The notes: generated by a model from the letters alone, not told the origin. DNA of 64,000 bases from Plotosus lineatus (GCA_024760905.1 CM045729.1:82304050-82368049); one strand, 5' to 3'. Numbered from the stretch's first letter, positions 42,090 to 55,100 are shown. Made by a program: numbers and translations.

Positions 42090-45000
42090 AGGCATTCGAG
42101 TCTCAAGAGACTATGGGCTTGCGAGTTGGAGTTGAAGGTATTGTCTAGTGTGGCTGGTCAGGCGATGCGGGAATGGCAGTCTCTCCCACGTCCAGGACAG
42201 ATGAATGCAATTTCTTGTATATGTCTATGGGTTTACGCCTTCCTTCTTTGTCTCTCTGTCTCAGACTTCTGGGCAAGGGTCTGCTCAAAGTTTCTTCTTC
42301 TTCTTCTTCTTCTTCTTCTTCTTCTTCTTTTCCTTTCGGCTGCTCCCTTCAGGGGTCGCCACAGCAAATCATCCGCCTCCATCTCACCCTGTCCTCTACA
42401 TCTTCTTTTCTGACTCCAACGACCTTCATGTCTTCCTTCACCACATCCATAAATCTCTTCTTTGGTCTTCCTCGAGGCCTTCTGCCTGGTAGTTCCAACC
42501 TCAGCATCCTACTGCCAATATACTCACTATCCCTCCTACGTACATGTCCAAACCATCTCAATCTAGCCTCTCTGACTTTGTCTCCAAAACATCTTACATG
42601 GGCTGTCCCTCTGATGTACTCATTTCTGATCCTATCCATCCTCGTTACTCCCAGAGAGAACCGCAACATTTTCATCTCCGCTACCTCCAGCTCTGCCGCC
42701 TGCCTTTTCCTCAGCGCCACTGTTTCTAAGCCATACGACATCGCTGGCCTCACCACCGTCTTGTACACTTTTCCCTTCATTCTTGCTGACACTCTCCTAT
42801 CGCACATCACACCGGACACTTTTCTCCAACCATTCCAACCTGCCTGCACACGCTTCTTCACCTCTTTTCCACACTTTCTATTGCTCTGTATTGTTGAGCC
42901 TAAGTACTTAAAATCCTCCACCTTCATTATCTCTGATCCCTGTAGCATCACCGTTCTTCCTGGGTCCTTCTCATTCACACACATGTATTCTGATTTTCTG
43001 AGGCTAACCTTCATTCCTCTCCTTTCCAGGGCATACCTCCACCTCTCTAGATTTTCCTGCACTTGTTCTCTGCTCTCACTACAGATCACAATGTCATCTG
43101 CAAACATCATAGTCCATGGAGATTCTTGTCTCACCTCGTCTGTCAGCCTGTCCATCACCATAGCAAACAAGAAGGGGCTCAAAGCTGACCCTTGATGCAG
43201 TCCCACCTCACCGTGAATTTGTCGGTCACACCGACAGCACACCTCACCACTGTCTTACATCTCTCATACATGTCCTGCACCACTCCCACATACTTCTCTG
43301 CCACTCTAGACTTCCTCATGCAAAACCACAGTTCTTCTCTTGGCACCCTGTCATATGCTTTTTCCAGATCCACAAAGGCACAATGCAGTTCCCTCTTACC
43401 TTCTCTCTACTTCTCTATTGACATTCTCAAAGCAAACATTGCATCTGTGGTGCTCTTTCTTGAAACCAAGTTGCAAATTGCTGACCTCTGCCCTTAGTCT
43501 AGCTTCCACTATTCTTTCCCATAACTTCATCGTATGGCTCATCAACTTTATCCCTCTGTAGTTGCCACAACTCTGCACGTCTCCCTTGTTCTTAAAAATG
43601 GGCACCAGCACACTTCTCCTCCATTCCTCTGGCATCCTCTCGCTCTCTAAGACCTTGTTAAATGTTCTTGTCAGAAAATCTACTGCTACCTCTCCTAGAC
43701 ACTTCCATACCTCCACCGGTATGTCATCAGGACCAACTGCCTTTCCATTCTTCATCCTCTTCAATGCCCTCCTCACTTCACCCTTACTAATCTTTGCTAC
43801 TTCCTGGTCCTCAACAGTCACCTCTTCTACTCTTTTTCTCTCTCATTTTCCTCATTCATCAGCTCTTCAAAGTACTCTTTCCATCTTCCCAGCACGCTTC
43901 TGTCATCAGTCAGTACATTTCCCTGTCTGTCCTTTATCAATCTAACTTGCTGCACGTCCTTCCCATCTCTATTTCTCTGCTGTGCCAACCTGTATAAATC
44001 ATTTTCTCCCTCCTTACTTTCCAACCGAGCATACAAGTCATCAAACGCGCTCTGTTTGGCCTTTGACACTGCTACCTTTGCCTTACGCTGTGTCTCCCTG
44101 TACTCCTGTTTACTCTCTTCGGTTTTGTCAATGTCCCACTTCTTCTTAGCTAATCTCTTCCTTTGTACACACTCCTGCACTTCCTCATTCCACCACCAAG
44201 TCTCCTTATCTACTTTCCTTCCAGATGACACACCAAGTATTCTCCTACCTGTCTCCCTGATCACATTCGCTGTAGTTGTCCAGTCATCTGGAAGCACTTC
44301 CTGACCACCCAAAGCCTGTTTCAACTCCTCCTTGAAGACAACCCGACACTCTTCCTTTTTCAACTTGGTCTGCTCAAAGTTTGACAGCCCCATTTTCACT
44401 GACTGTCTTCAGGCTGTTTGGTCAGAGGCAGTGGCTTCCCAGGTGTTTAGGTCGATTTTAAGGGTTTTCAGATCTCTCTTACAGACATCCTTGAAGCAAA
44501 GTTTGGGTCTGCCTGTGGGACAGGATTCTTGTGTCAGTTCTCCATAAACGAGGTCCTTTGGGATTCTTCCAGCCTTCATGCACAAAACATGGCCAAGCCT
44601 ATGCAGGCGCCTCTGCTTCAGTAGACTCTACATGCTGGGAACTACGGTTCTGTCCATTACGCTGGTGTTTGTGACCTTATACTGCCAAGTGATGCCTAAG
44701 ATGTGGGGGAGACAGCGCATGTGGAAGGCGTTGAGCCCGTGTTCCTGTTTGGCTCTCATCGTCCATGCCTCACTTCCATAGCGGAGTGTTCTCACAACAC
44801 AGGCCTTGTATACCTGGATTTTTGTGTGCTCAGTTAATTTTGCATTTGTCTAAACTCTCTTGTTGAGTCTCGCCATTGTGGTGATCAGCTTTGCCGATGT
44901 GCCTGTCTATCTCTGTGTCCAGAGAGAGAGAGAGAGAGAGAGTCAGAGATGGTAGAAGCCAGGTAAACAATGTCATGGACAACTTCCAGTGTCTGATCAG

Positions 45001-47960
45001 AGAGTCTGATATTAGGTGGAGGGCCTGTATCCTGCCCCATGACTTGCGTTTTCTTCTGGCTGATTGTCAACCAGAACTCCTCACATGTCTGGCTGAAGCG
45101 GTCCATGAACAGTTGAAGCTCCTCCACTGTATGGGTCGTGATAGCTGCATCATCCATGAAAATGAAGCTACGGAGGCATTTCTGCTGAACTTTGGATTTG
45201 GCCTTGAGACGGGAGATGTTATAGTTTGTCGTCTGATCTGGTTCGAAGATAGATGCCCTCAGTGGCTGATCCATAGGCGTATTTCAGCAGAACAGTAAAG
45301 AATATTCCAAACAGTGTTGGGGCGAGGACGCAGCCCTATTTCATGCCACTTGTGATCTTGTGAATCGAAGACTACTGTGCGAGTCATATCGTCTTGGAAA
45401 GATTTGAAATGCACAGCAGCCTGGGCGGGCACCCTATCTTTGGCAGGATCTTGAAGAGGCCTGCTGACTGTATTGAAGGCCTTCATCAGGTCGATGAAGG
45501 CTATGAAGAGTGGCAGTCTTTGCTCTCTGCATTTCTCCTGCAGCTGTCTGAGAGAGAAGACCATGTCGATGGTGGACCTGTTGGCGCAGAAGCCACATTG
45601 AGATTTGGGGTAAACTCTCTACAAGTACTTGGAGTCTCTTCAGTGCCACTCTTGCAGTTTCCCAACAATGCTCAAAAGGGACATGCCACGGTAGTTGTTG
45701 CAGTAACTCCCGTCACCTTTGTTTTTGTTTAACGTGACAATATTGGCATCCCTCATGTCTTGTGGGACTTCCCCCTCACTCCAGCACAGGCAGAGGAGAT
45801 GGTACAGCTCTTCAACCAGGATGTCTTTGTAGCATCTCAGACCCTCCACTGGGATAGCATCTTTCCATGGAGCTTTGCCAGTGGCTAGGGAGTCGAGGGC
45901 GTCATGCAGTTCTTTAAGTGTAGGTTCAATGTCCAGGTCGTCTAACATAGGCAGACACTCAACAGCATTAAGGGAGTCTTCTGAGATGATATTCTCCCTG
46001 GTGTAGAGCTCGGAATAATGCTTGACCCACCGTTCCATCTGTTTTGCTCGGACCTTGATGTCGCCATTGGAGAATTTCAAAGGGGTTGTTTTTTTTTTGT
46101 TGTCGGTCCAAGAGCCTGCTTGAAGCTATCATACATCCTCTTGATGTTGCCAGTGTCAGCTGAGAACTGAATCTTGGAACAGAACTTCATTGAACATTCA
46201 TTGAACAGAACAATAATTGGCATGCCACCTGGCAATCTGCTGGAGTTTGCTACAGACTATCTGCAGCGTCATCAGGTTCTGTTGGCTGGGGTTGGTTTTA
46301 TAGACAGACATCACAGCCCTCTTTGCTTCAACAGCAGGTCTGATGTCCTCAGCGTATGCTATGAACCAGTGGGCTGACTTTTTTGTTTACTTGCTGAAAA
46401 CAGACATTGCTGAGGTGAACACACATCCCTCAGGTGTTCCCATCTCTCCTGGGTGCTGTCCCCTTGTGGGCCTGGTAGACAGTTTTCCAGGGCAAAGTCA
46501 TCCACCCTGGCTGGGTTTCATGTGTTGCTGGTGCAGATGTGGGGTCTGCCAGCTCTCTTCGTGTGGCAGATTCTTCTGGTCTGTAGTTTTACCTTGCTGC
46601 ACACCAGTGAGTGGTCCGTATCGCAGTCAGCGCTCTGGAAGCTGTGGGTGAGTCTGATGCAGGGTAGGCTACGATACCTGGTGAGGATCAGAGCTAGTTG
46701 GTGCCAGTGCTTGGATCTTGGGTGTCTCCAGGGGACTCTATGTTGAGGCTAGGTGTTGAAATATGTGTTGGTGACACAGAGATCATGGTGACAGCAGAGG
46801 TCAAGCAGGCACTGGCTGTTTTCATTCATGCGTCCAACACCAAAGTGACCTAGACAGGAAGGCCATGTTGTGTGGTCGGCACCCACCCTGGCGTTGAAGT
46901 TTCCAAGGATGAATAGCGGGTGTGTGTGAGGGATGTCAGTAATGGCAGAACTGAGGTCATCATAGAATTTGTCTTTTGCGTCTGTGGAGGAAGTTACGGT
47001 GGAGCACATGCACTTATGAGAGTGACTGGTCCGGCAACGGTGTGGAGCTGTAGGGACAAGATCTTCTCAGTTCCCTCTGTTGGTGGGATGATGGATCCCA
47101 GCAGGCTCTTCTTGACTACAAAGCCAACATCATGTTCCCTGGTCTCGTCTGGTGACTTTCCTTGCCAGAAGAAAGTGAAGTCCTTTTCTTTCATGGAGCC
47201 TGTATCAGGGAGTCTGGTTTCTTGGAGGGCAACAATATCCATCTGCAGCCTATTTAGCTCCCAGTCAGTGACAGCTGTTTTGCGAGTGTCACTAATATCT
47301 TGGAGATTGTTTGAGAGTCCTGGTGTCATTAATTGTACTTTCCATGTGCCCAACTTCAGGGCAGCAAACTTCTGTACTTTTCTCTTTGTTTTCAACTTCT
47401 GTATCTTTCTCTTTGTTTTCTTGTTTTTATTGTTTGGTGCGCAGTTAATGATCCGCTTGTCAGTTACCTTAAACCTCACGCACCCAGTGAGGTTAACATA
47501 GCGTGGCGAGGCAGCACCTTACTGACTGGGGGCTGTTCAGCTTAAGGCAGGCGGTAGCTACCCAATGAGGTGCAATGGCCTCTCCTACTTTCGGAAGCAA
47601 CTCCTGACGTCCAGCTCTATACCAATCAAACTGAGGACTTATAACTGGTAGACTGCTCCTTGCCATGTTTTGTCAATGCTGCACAGCAAAGCTGGAGTGT
47701 CCTCTTGAGTGTGCAAGGGCCTGGGTAGATGATTATGGAGGACAAACTGTTACCCATGCAATAGATCCCCCCTCTCCACATTGCTTTAATGGTCCAATGG
47801 AAAGGCAAATGCCAGTACACATGGTTCACGCACCGTTGCAAGAGTTGCCAAAACGGGCTGAGTACAGTGTCGAGCCGCCTTAACGACTCTGGTTCCTGAT
47901 TTTCTATTGGGGTTTACTCCCTTAGCCTTCTTCTCTCCCAAGATTCCCAAAAGGCAGTAG
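42090..47960 (-). mobile_element. Antisense LINE with a nested RTE-like insertion
   Basis: Minus-strand non-LTR element, both ends approximate. Endonuclease: 47479-46994 (LGTWKVQLM, MDIVALQETRLPD, FFWQGKSPDE) and 47009-46749 (FILGNFNARVG). RT: 46080-45640 (GKAPWKDAIPVE, NNYRGMSLLSIVGKL), 45564-45259 (FIAFIDLMKAFNTVSR), 45274-44885 (FIMDDAAITTHTVEELQLF; the usual FADD box is altered). It continues through 44400 and, beyond the RTE-like insertion at 42294-44366, down to about 42090. Frames are broken in several places. Type resembles the LINE at 7480-10298. Confidence 0.85.
42294..44366 (-). mobile_element. RTE-like LINE, 5'-truncated, nested
   Basis: Bounded by a 16-bp duplication GGTCTGCTCAAAGTTT (42278-42293 and 44367-44382). 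Minus-strand content: linker and start of RT (EECRVVFKEELKQALGG... 44350-43827), fingers (NGKAVGPDDIPVEVWKCLGE, 43821-43396), palm (MDLEKAYDRVPREELW, 43373), then 43242-42349 with FADDIVICSESREQVQENLE, SEYMCVNE, YLGSTIQSN and a C-terminus GRPKKRFMDVV...CCGDP. The 3' end GCTGTGGCGACCCCTGAAGG runs into a (GAA)n tail. Endonuclease is missing by 5' truncation. Clade RTE is my reading of the motifs; it was not tested. Confidence 0.88.
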
Positions 47961-47963
47961 AAC

Positions 47964-48443
47964 TACCGTGTTTCCCCGAAAATAAGACAGGGCTTATATT
48001 AATTTTCCTACCAAAATATGATACTAGGGCTTATTTTTAGGTGATGATGTATTTTACATTTTTTTCTATTACATGTCTTATAATATATCTTTGTCTTTAT
48101 ATATTCTTATTTCGTTATATTTCTTTATTTTTTTAAATATTTTAATATCGAGCGATTTTAGCAATTTTTATGGACGCAAGTGTTTGTCCTCGTCTTAAAG
48201 CAGTCGCTGCCGTCATCGACACGCAAGGATTGATGCTTTGAGAGCGTACCCTAGGTAAAGCTGCCTAATAGAGGAGTCAGCGCTTTCACCTAGAGCCCTA
48301 GATTGAGTGAGTAGCAGGCCAATGAATTGCTGCCGCTCTCAACTAGGGCTTATTTTAAGGGGAGGGCCTATATTAAAATCATCTTGTAAAATCACGCTAG
48401 GTCTTATTTTATGGTTAGGTCTTATTTTCAGGGAAACACGGTA
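47964..48443. mobile_element. TIR-bounded non-autonomous DNA element
   Basis: Left end TACCGTGTTTCCCCGAAAAT and right end, read inversely, TACCGTGTTTCCCTGAAAAT, about 25 bp with one or two differences. TA lies at each end, possibly the target duplication. Internal short repeats of the AGGGCTTAT/AATAAGACC type. No coding frame. Superfamily unassigned. Confidence 0.75.
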
Positions 48444-48449
48444 TTTGCC

Positions 48450-49075
48450 CATTATTGGTGGGGGAGGGGGGTTGTCTCTCCTGACAGGATCCGAAATAAG
48501 GTGGAATGAAAAAATAATCAGCTTTTACTTTGGGTTTTTTGAGAGAAATCTTCTTCCCTCCCATGTTAATCATTTAGGACATGGTCAGTCTTAAATGGGC
48601 AATAAAGGGGTCACTTGGTACAGTAAATGCTCATAAAATTCCTAGCATGACTGACAGTAAGCAGTTCTGATAAAGCTGTACACTTTGGTTTTACGTACAG
48701 TTATTTAACTGTTCTGAACTCATGGTGCTGAAATGAATAGGTACTATTATTGGTGAGGTATTGCTGATTTGCTGTGTTGCTGATTGCTGATTACTGTGTT
48801 GCCATGCTTCACTAATCAGTTTCATCTGTATGTGAAATATGTGAAAGACTGTATGAAATAAATCACTTAATTAATGACACAGTCCTCTCTGGTAAGTGAG
48901 ACAGCAGATATTAACTAGCATGTGTCGCTAACTTGGGTTTAATTTGAAAAAGTTGACACTAAGTCCATTTTTGATATTTATAAAGGCTCCTTTACTCTTT
49001 TACTGACTGATGAAGTTTGTTTCCTTCTTTCTGATGATGATTAGATGTGTGGATGCCCAGAGGCTCTGTGTGCTC
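48450..49075. other. Nothing recognised
   Basis: No supported gene or repeat. Confidence 0.45.
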
Positions 49076-49091
49076 CTTGTAAAGCTTAGGT

Positions 49092-49353
49092 CTGTCTGTC
49101 TTCCTTTCGGCTTTTTCCCTTTTACTCGGGAGTCGCCACAGCGAATCATCTGATTCGCATGTTTTGATTTGGCAGAGGATTTTACGTCGGATACCCTTCC
49201 TGTCACAACCCTTTATAGCAAGGGACAGAAACACGCTGACGACTTTGCAGCCTACTCTTTACGAAAGTCAGCAATGGTTCTTTTACATGCCTCACACCAT
49301 AGACAGTGAGAGACATGGCCGGCCTTTGATAACCCAGTTAGCTGCACTGGGGG
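49092..49353 (-). repeat. SINE with RTE-type tail, 5'-truncated
   Basis: Minus strand: lacks the tRNA head, starts inside the body (CAGTGCAGCTAACTGGGTTA, GAACCATTGCTGACTTTCG, CGTGTTTCTGTCCC) and then has a tail GGGTTGTGACAGGAAGGG...GATTCGCTGTGGCGAC...AAAGCCGAAAGGAAG, which resembles the 3' end of the RTE-like LINE at 42294-44366. Flanked by a 16-bp duplication CTTGTAAAGCTTAGGT (49076-49091, 49354-49369). Confidence 0.9.
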
Positions 49354-49369
49354 CTTGTAAAGCTTAGGT

Positions 49370-49617
49370 ACTGGTGTATATATAAAAAAAATTAAATAAA
49401 CAAAATGAAATTCTGCTTCTGACATTTTCCTCCTGCTTTTCAAATAGAGACCAGGATTGGCACTGGTATCTCCTCTGCCTTTTTTATTTCAACCTAAACT
49501 AATGCGTATTTTAAGGGGGTGCTCTGGCAGCCCCTCACCGAAAGTTTTCACATGAACAAAGAGAAGAAACCTGAAGATTAAATGGTTTAGGCATATTCTG
49601 GCACTCAATTGTGAAAA
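49370..49617. other. Nothing recognised
   Basis: Short spacer before the tandem array. Confidence 0.45.
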
Positions 49618-50107
49618 GAGAGAGGTGAGAGCATTGAGAATAGAGAAAGTGGTGAGACTAGTGAAAGTGATGAGAATAGTCAGAGTGGTAAGAGGACTGA
49701 GAATGGTGAGAGGAGTGAGAGAGGTGAGAGGAGTAAGATAATTGAAAGTTGTATAACTCGTAAGAGTGATGAGAGGGTAGTAAACAGGAAGAATAGTAAG
49801 AGTGGTGAGTGGTGAGAGTGGAGAGGGTGGTGAGAGTGTTGAGAGTGGTGAGAGTGATGTGAGTGGTGAGAGTGGAGAGGGTGGTGAAAATAGTGAGGGT
49901 GGTGAAAGTGGTGAGAGTAGTGAGAGTGGTGAGGCTGGTAACGGTGTAGTGAGTGGTGAGGCTGGGGAAAGTGGTGAGAGAATTGAGAGCATTGAGAATG
50001 GTGAGGGTGAGGAGTGTGGAGAGAGTAGTGAGGGTGCTGAGGATATTGAGGATGTTGAGAATGGTGAGAGTGGTGAGGATGGTGAGGGGAAAAAAACAGG
50101 AGCATAG
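49618..50107 (+). repeat. 9-bp tandem array, block 1
   Basis: About 54 imperfect units of GGTGAGAGT/GGTGAGGGT. The + strand has almost no C. Since 9 is a multiple of 3, all frames stay open for long stretches and give meaningless Gly-Glu-Ser, Val-Val-Arg or Thr-Thr-Leu proteins. Confidence 0.93.
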
Positions 50108-51722
50108 AGTGAATGATAAAAGCAGAGGTAGGAGCACACAGGTACACTACATCTTGTGTAGACGATGTAAATTTGAATGAAGTCAGTGACTGCAAAGTAG
50201 TAGTGGGTGAGAGTGTTGCCAAACCACATAGGATGGTGGTGTACAGGATGACGCTGATGGTGAGGAAGGTGAAGAAGGCAAAGGCAGAGCAGAAAACAAA
50301 GTGGTGGGAGCTGAAAAAGAAAGAGTGTCGTGTTGTCTTCAAGGAAGAGTTGAAACAGTGGAAAGGTCCTGATAACATACCTGTGGAGGTATGGAAGTGT
50401 CTAGGAGAGGTAGCAGTAGATTTACTGAAAAGAACATTCAACAAGGTCTTAAAGAGTGAGAGAATGCCGGAGGAATGGAGGAGAAGTGTCCTGGTGCCCA
50501 TTTTTAAGAACAAGGGAGATGTGCAGAGTTGTGAATAAAGTTGATGAGCCATATGATAAAGTTATGGGAAAGAATAGTGGAAGCTAGACTAAGGGCAGAG
50601 GTCAGCATTTGTCAACAGCAGTTTGGTTTCATGCCAATAAAGAGCACCACAGATGCAGTGTTTGCTTTGAGGATGTTGATGTCTCCATCAGGGAAGGTCA
50701 GAGGGAGCTGCATTGTGCTTTTGTGGATCTGGAGAAAGCATATGCCAGGGTGCTGAGAGAAAAACTGTTGCATTGCATGAGGAAGTCGGGAGTGGCAAGT
50801 ATGTTAGAGTGGTGCAGGACATGTGTGAGAGATGTAAGATGGTGGTGAGCTGTGCTGTCTTGGTGACAAAAAAGTTGAAGGTGGAAGTGAGACTACATCA
50901 AGGATCAGCTCTCAGCCCCTTCTTGTTTGCTATGGTGATGGACAGGCTAACAGATGAGGTTAGACAAGAATCTCCATGGACTATGATGTTTGCAGATGAC
51001 ATTGTGATCTGTAATGAGAGCAGAGAGCAAGTGGAGGAAAATTTAGAGAGGTGGAGGTATGCCCTGGAAAGGAGAGAAATGAAGGTCAGCCTCAGTAAGA
51101 CCGAATACATGTGTATGAACAAGAAGGACCCAGGAGGAACGGTGAGGTTATAGAGAGCAGAGATAAAGAAGGTGGAGGATTTTAATTACTTAGGCTCAAC
51201 AATCCAGAGCAATGGAGAGTGTGGAAAAGAGATGAAGAAGCGTGTTCAGGCAGGTTGGATTGGTTGGCGAAAAGGGCAAGAATGAATGGAAAAGTGTACA
51301 AGACGGTGATGAGGCCAGTGATGTTGTATGGTTTAGAAACAGTGGAACTGAGGAAAAGACAGGAGGCAGAGCTGGAGGTAGCAGAGATGAAAACGTTGAG
51401 GTTCTCTTTCGGAGTAACGAGGATGGATACAATTAGGAATGAGTACATCAGAGGGACAGCACATGTTAGAGGTATTGGAGACAAAGTCAGAGAGACTAGA
51501 TTGAGATAGTTTGGACATGTACAGAGGAGGGATACTGAGGTTTGAACTGCCAGGTAAAAGGCCTAGAGGAAGACCAAAGAAGAGATTTATGGATGTGGTG
51601 AAGGAAGACATGAAGGTCGTTGGCGTAAGAGAAGAAGATTCAGAGGACAGGGTGAGATGGAGGCAGATGATTTGCTGTGGCGACCCCTGAAGGGAACAGC
51701 CGAAAGGAAAAGAAGAAGAACT
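50108..51722 (+). mobile_element. RTE-like LINE copy 2, internally deleted
   Basis: Sense-strand copy interrupting the 9-bp array. Starts in the endonuclease-RT linker (NDKSRGRSTQVHY, SVAKPHRMVV), continues to KEELKQ and jumps directly to GPDNIPVEVWKCLGEVAVDL, so roughly 130 codons present in the copy at 42294-44366 are deleted. Then QQQFGFMPIKSTTDAVFALR, GSALSPFLFAMVMDRLTDEV, MMFADDIVICNESREQVEEN. Stops and frame changes throughout. Ends GCTGTGGCGACCCCTGAAGG plus AAAGAAGAAGAA. Confidence 0.87.
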
Positions 51723-51737
51723 TAATATACTATTATA

Positions 51738-52126
51738 ATACTATTTGGGAGTAATGAGGATGGATAGGATCAGGAATGAGCACATCAGAAGGACAGCACA
51801 TGTAAGAGTTTTTGGAGACAAAGTTAGAAAGGCTAGATTGAGATGGTTTGGACATTTAAGGAGGAGGGCTAGTGAATATATCGGGAGGAAGATGCTGAAG
51901 TTGGAACTGCCAGGCAGAAAAGCTACAGGAAGACCAAAGAGGAGATTTATGGATGTGGTGAAGGATTACATGAAGGTAGTTAAGGAAGAGTAGAAGATGC
52001 AGAGGATAGGGTGAGATGGAGGAAAATGATTTGCTGTGGCGACCAATGAAGGGGACAGCCAAAGGAAAAGAGAAAGAAAAGGAAGAAGAAAGGAAGTAGA
52101 AGAAGGAGAAGAAGAAGAAGAAGAAG
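51738..52126 (+). mobile_element. RTE-like LINE copy 3, 3' end only
   Basis: Repeats the last part of the same LINE (RMDRIRNEHIRRTAHVRVFG, KARLRWFGHL, GRPKRRFMDVV) and ends in GATTTGCTGTGGCGACC and a long GAA-rich tail that runs straight into the next array block. Confidence 0.88.
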
Positions 52127-55100
52127 GTGAGGGGGGAGAGTGATAAGGGTGTGGAGGGTGTGGAGGGTGTTGAGAGTGTTGAGGGTGTTGAGAGTGATGA
52201 GGCTGGTAAGGGGGGTGAGGGGGATGACTGTATTGAGGGTGGTGAGTGTAATGAGGGTGGTGAAGGTGATGATGTTGGTGAGAGTGCTGAGAGTAGTGAG
52301 GGTGTTGAGGGTGTTGAGAGTTGTGAAACTGTTGAAGGTGGTCAGTGTGTTTGGTGAGGGTGTTTACGTAGTAGTGAGAGTGGTGAGGGTGGTGAAGAGG
52401 GCGAAGGTGGTAAAGGTGGTGAGTGGTGAGAGTGAAGAGGGTCGTGAAAATGGTAAGAGTGGTGAGAGTGGCGAAAGTAGTGAGGGTGGTAAGTATGTTC
52501 AGGGTAGTGAGAGTGGTAAGAGTAGTGTGAGTAGTGAGGGTGGTGAGGTTGTTGAAAGTGGTGAGAGTGGTGAGAGTAGTGAGAGTGGTGAGGGTTTTGA
52601 GGGTGGTGCGGGTGTGAGAGTAGTCAGAGTGGTGTGAATGTTGAGGGTGTGGAGAGTGGTGAGGGTGATGAGAATGGTGAGAGTGTTGAGGATGGTGATG
52701 GTGTTGAGAGTTATGAGAGTGGTGAAGGTGTTAAGAAAGGTGACAGTTGTGTGATTGGTGAGGGTGATTAGAGTGGTGAGGGTGGTGAGAGTAGTGAGAG
52801 TGGTGAGAGAAGTGAGAGCATTGAGAGTGGTGAGGATGGTGGAAGTGATGAGAGTGGTGAGGGTGGTAAAGGTAGTGAGGGTGAGGAGAGTGATAAGACT
52901 AGTGAAAGTTTTGAGGGTGGTGAGGGTGTTGAAATTGGTGAGAGTAGTGAGAGTGGTAAGGTTGGTGAGAGGCGTGAGGGTCTGGAGAGTGGTGAAAGTA
53001 GTGAAAGTGGTGGAGGTGGTGAGGCTAGTGACAATGGAGAGAGTAGTGAGAATGGTGAGGTTGATAAGGGTCATGAGGGTGGTGAGGATGGTGAGGGTGG
53101 TAAGGGTGTTGACAGTGGTGAGGGTGGTGAGAGTTGTGAGAGTAGTAAGAGTGGTGAGGGTATTGAGGGTGTTGAGAATTGTGAGAGAGGTGAGAGTGGT
53201 GAGGGTCATGAGGGTTTTGAAAGTAGTGAGGATGGTGAGAGGGGTGAGAATGGTGAGAGTAGTGAGAGTAGCTGGGGTGGCAAGGTTGGGGAGGGTGTTG
53301 AGAGTGATGAGAATGGTGAGAGTAGTGAAAGTGGTTAAATTGTGAGAGCAGTGAGGGTGAAGAGGATGGTGAGGGTGGTGAGGGTGTTGCGAGTGTTGAG
53401 GGTGGGAAGAGTACCGAGGGTGGTGAGGGATATGAGGATGGTGAGAGTGGTAAGGGTGGTCAAGAAGGTGAGCGTGTTGAGAGTGGTGAGGGTGTTTAGG
53501 GGGTTCGAGGATGTTGAGAATGGTGAGAGAGATGAGAGTAGTGAGGGTGGTGAAAGTGTTGAGAATTGTGAATGTGGTGAGGGTGAAAAAGGGTGTTAAG
53601 GTGTTAAAGGGTGTCTGGTAAGACGAGGGAGTGGTGAGGGTGGTGAGGCTGATGATGGTGTTGAGAATGATGAGGGTGGTGGGAGTGTTAAGAGTGATGA
53701 GGGTGGTGAGAGTAGTACGTGTAGTGAGAGTGGTGAGGGTGAAGAGAGTCTTGAGGGTGGTGACGGTGATGAGGGTGTTGACGGTGGTGAGAGTTGTGAC
53801 AGTGGTTAGGATAGTGAGGGTGGTGAGAGTAGTGAGGGTGGTGAAAGTCATGAGAGTAGTGAGAGTGGTGAAGGTGGTTAGGGTGGTGAGAGTGGTGAAG
53901 GAGGTGAGGGTTTTGAGAATGTTGAGAGTAGTGAGATTGGTGAGGGTGGTGAGAGTGGTGAGGGTGGTGAGGGTGTTGAGATGGTGAAAGTTGTGAAAGT
54001 AGTGAGAGTGGTGAAGGTGGTGAGAGTGGTGAGGGAGGTGAAGGTTTGAGAATGTTGAGAGGAGTGAGGGTGGTGAGCGTGGTGAGCGTGGTGAGCGTGG
54101 TAAGAGTAGTGAGAGTGTTGAGAGTGGTAAGAGTGGTGAGAGTAGTGAGCGTGGTGAGGGTGGTGTGTGTGGTACGGTTGTTGAGAGTGGTGAAGGTGGT
54201 GAGAGTATTGAGAGTTGTGAGGATGTTGACAGTGTTGAGAGTGGTAAGGAGTGGTAATGGTGGTGAGGGTGATGAGGGTGTTGAGGGTGGTGAGAGTAGT
54301 GATGGTGGTGAAGGTCCTGAGAGTGGTGAGGGAGGTGAGAGTATTGAGAGTGGTGAGGGTGGTGAGAGTGCTGAGGGTGGTGAGAGCGGTAAGAGTTGTG
54401 AGAGAGGTCAGGGTGATGAGGGTGTTGACGGTGGTGAGAGTAGTGACAGTGGTCAGGGTAGTGAGAGAGGTGAGAGTGGTGAAAGTCGTGAGAGTAGTGA
54501 AGGTGATGAAGGTTTTGAAAATATTGAGAGTAGTGAGAGTGGCAAGGGTGGTGAGAATGGTGAGAACGTGTTGAAAGTTGTGAGAGTGGTGAGATTGATG
54601 AGGGTGGTACTGAGAGTAGCGAGAGTAGTGAGATTGTTGAACGTGTTGAGAATGGTTACAGTGGTAAGAATGGTGAGGTGGTTAGGGTGTTTAGAGTGGT
54701 GAGAGTATTGAGAGTGGTGAGGATAGTGAAGGTTATGAAAGTAGTGAGAGTGGTGAGTTTGGTGAGGGTGTGGAGAGTGGTGAGAGTTGTGAGAATGGTG
54801 GGAGTGGTGAGGGTGGTGAAAGTCATGAGAGTAGTGAGAGTGTTGAGGTTGGTGAGGGTGGTGAGATTGGTGAGGGTAGTGAGAGTGTTGTGCATGTTGA
54901 GGGTGTTGAGGGTGTTGAGAGTGGTGAGCGTACTGAGAGTGAGGAAGGTGGTGAAGGTGGTGAAGCTGATAAGCGTGGTGAAGGTGGTGAGAGTGGTGAG
55001 ATTATTGAGTGTGGTGAGTGTGGTGAGAATAGTGAATGTGGTGAGTGTGGTGAGAGTAGTGAAAATGGTGAAGGTGCTGATTGTGGTGAGGGTCCTGAGA

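Noticed and set aside
42173..43195. 340-aa Ser/Leu-rich open frame on the + strand
   Set aside because: It is antisense to the RTE-like LINE reverse transcriptase, whose minus-strand frame has clear RT motifs.
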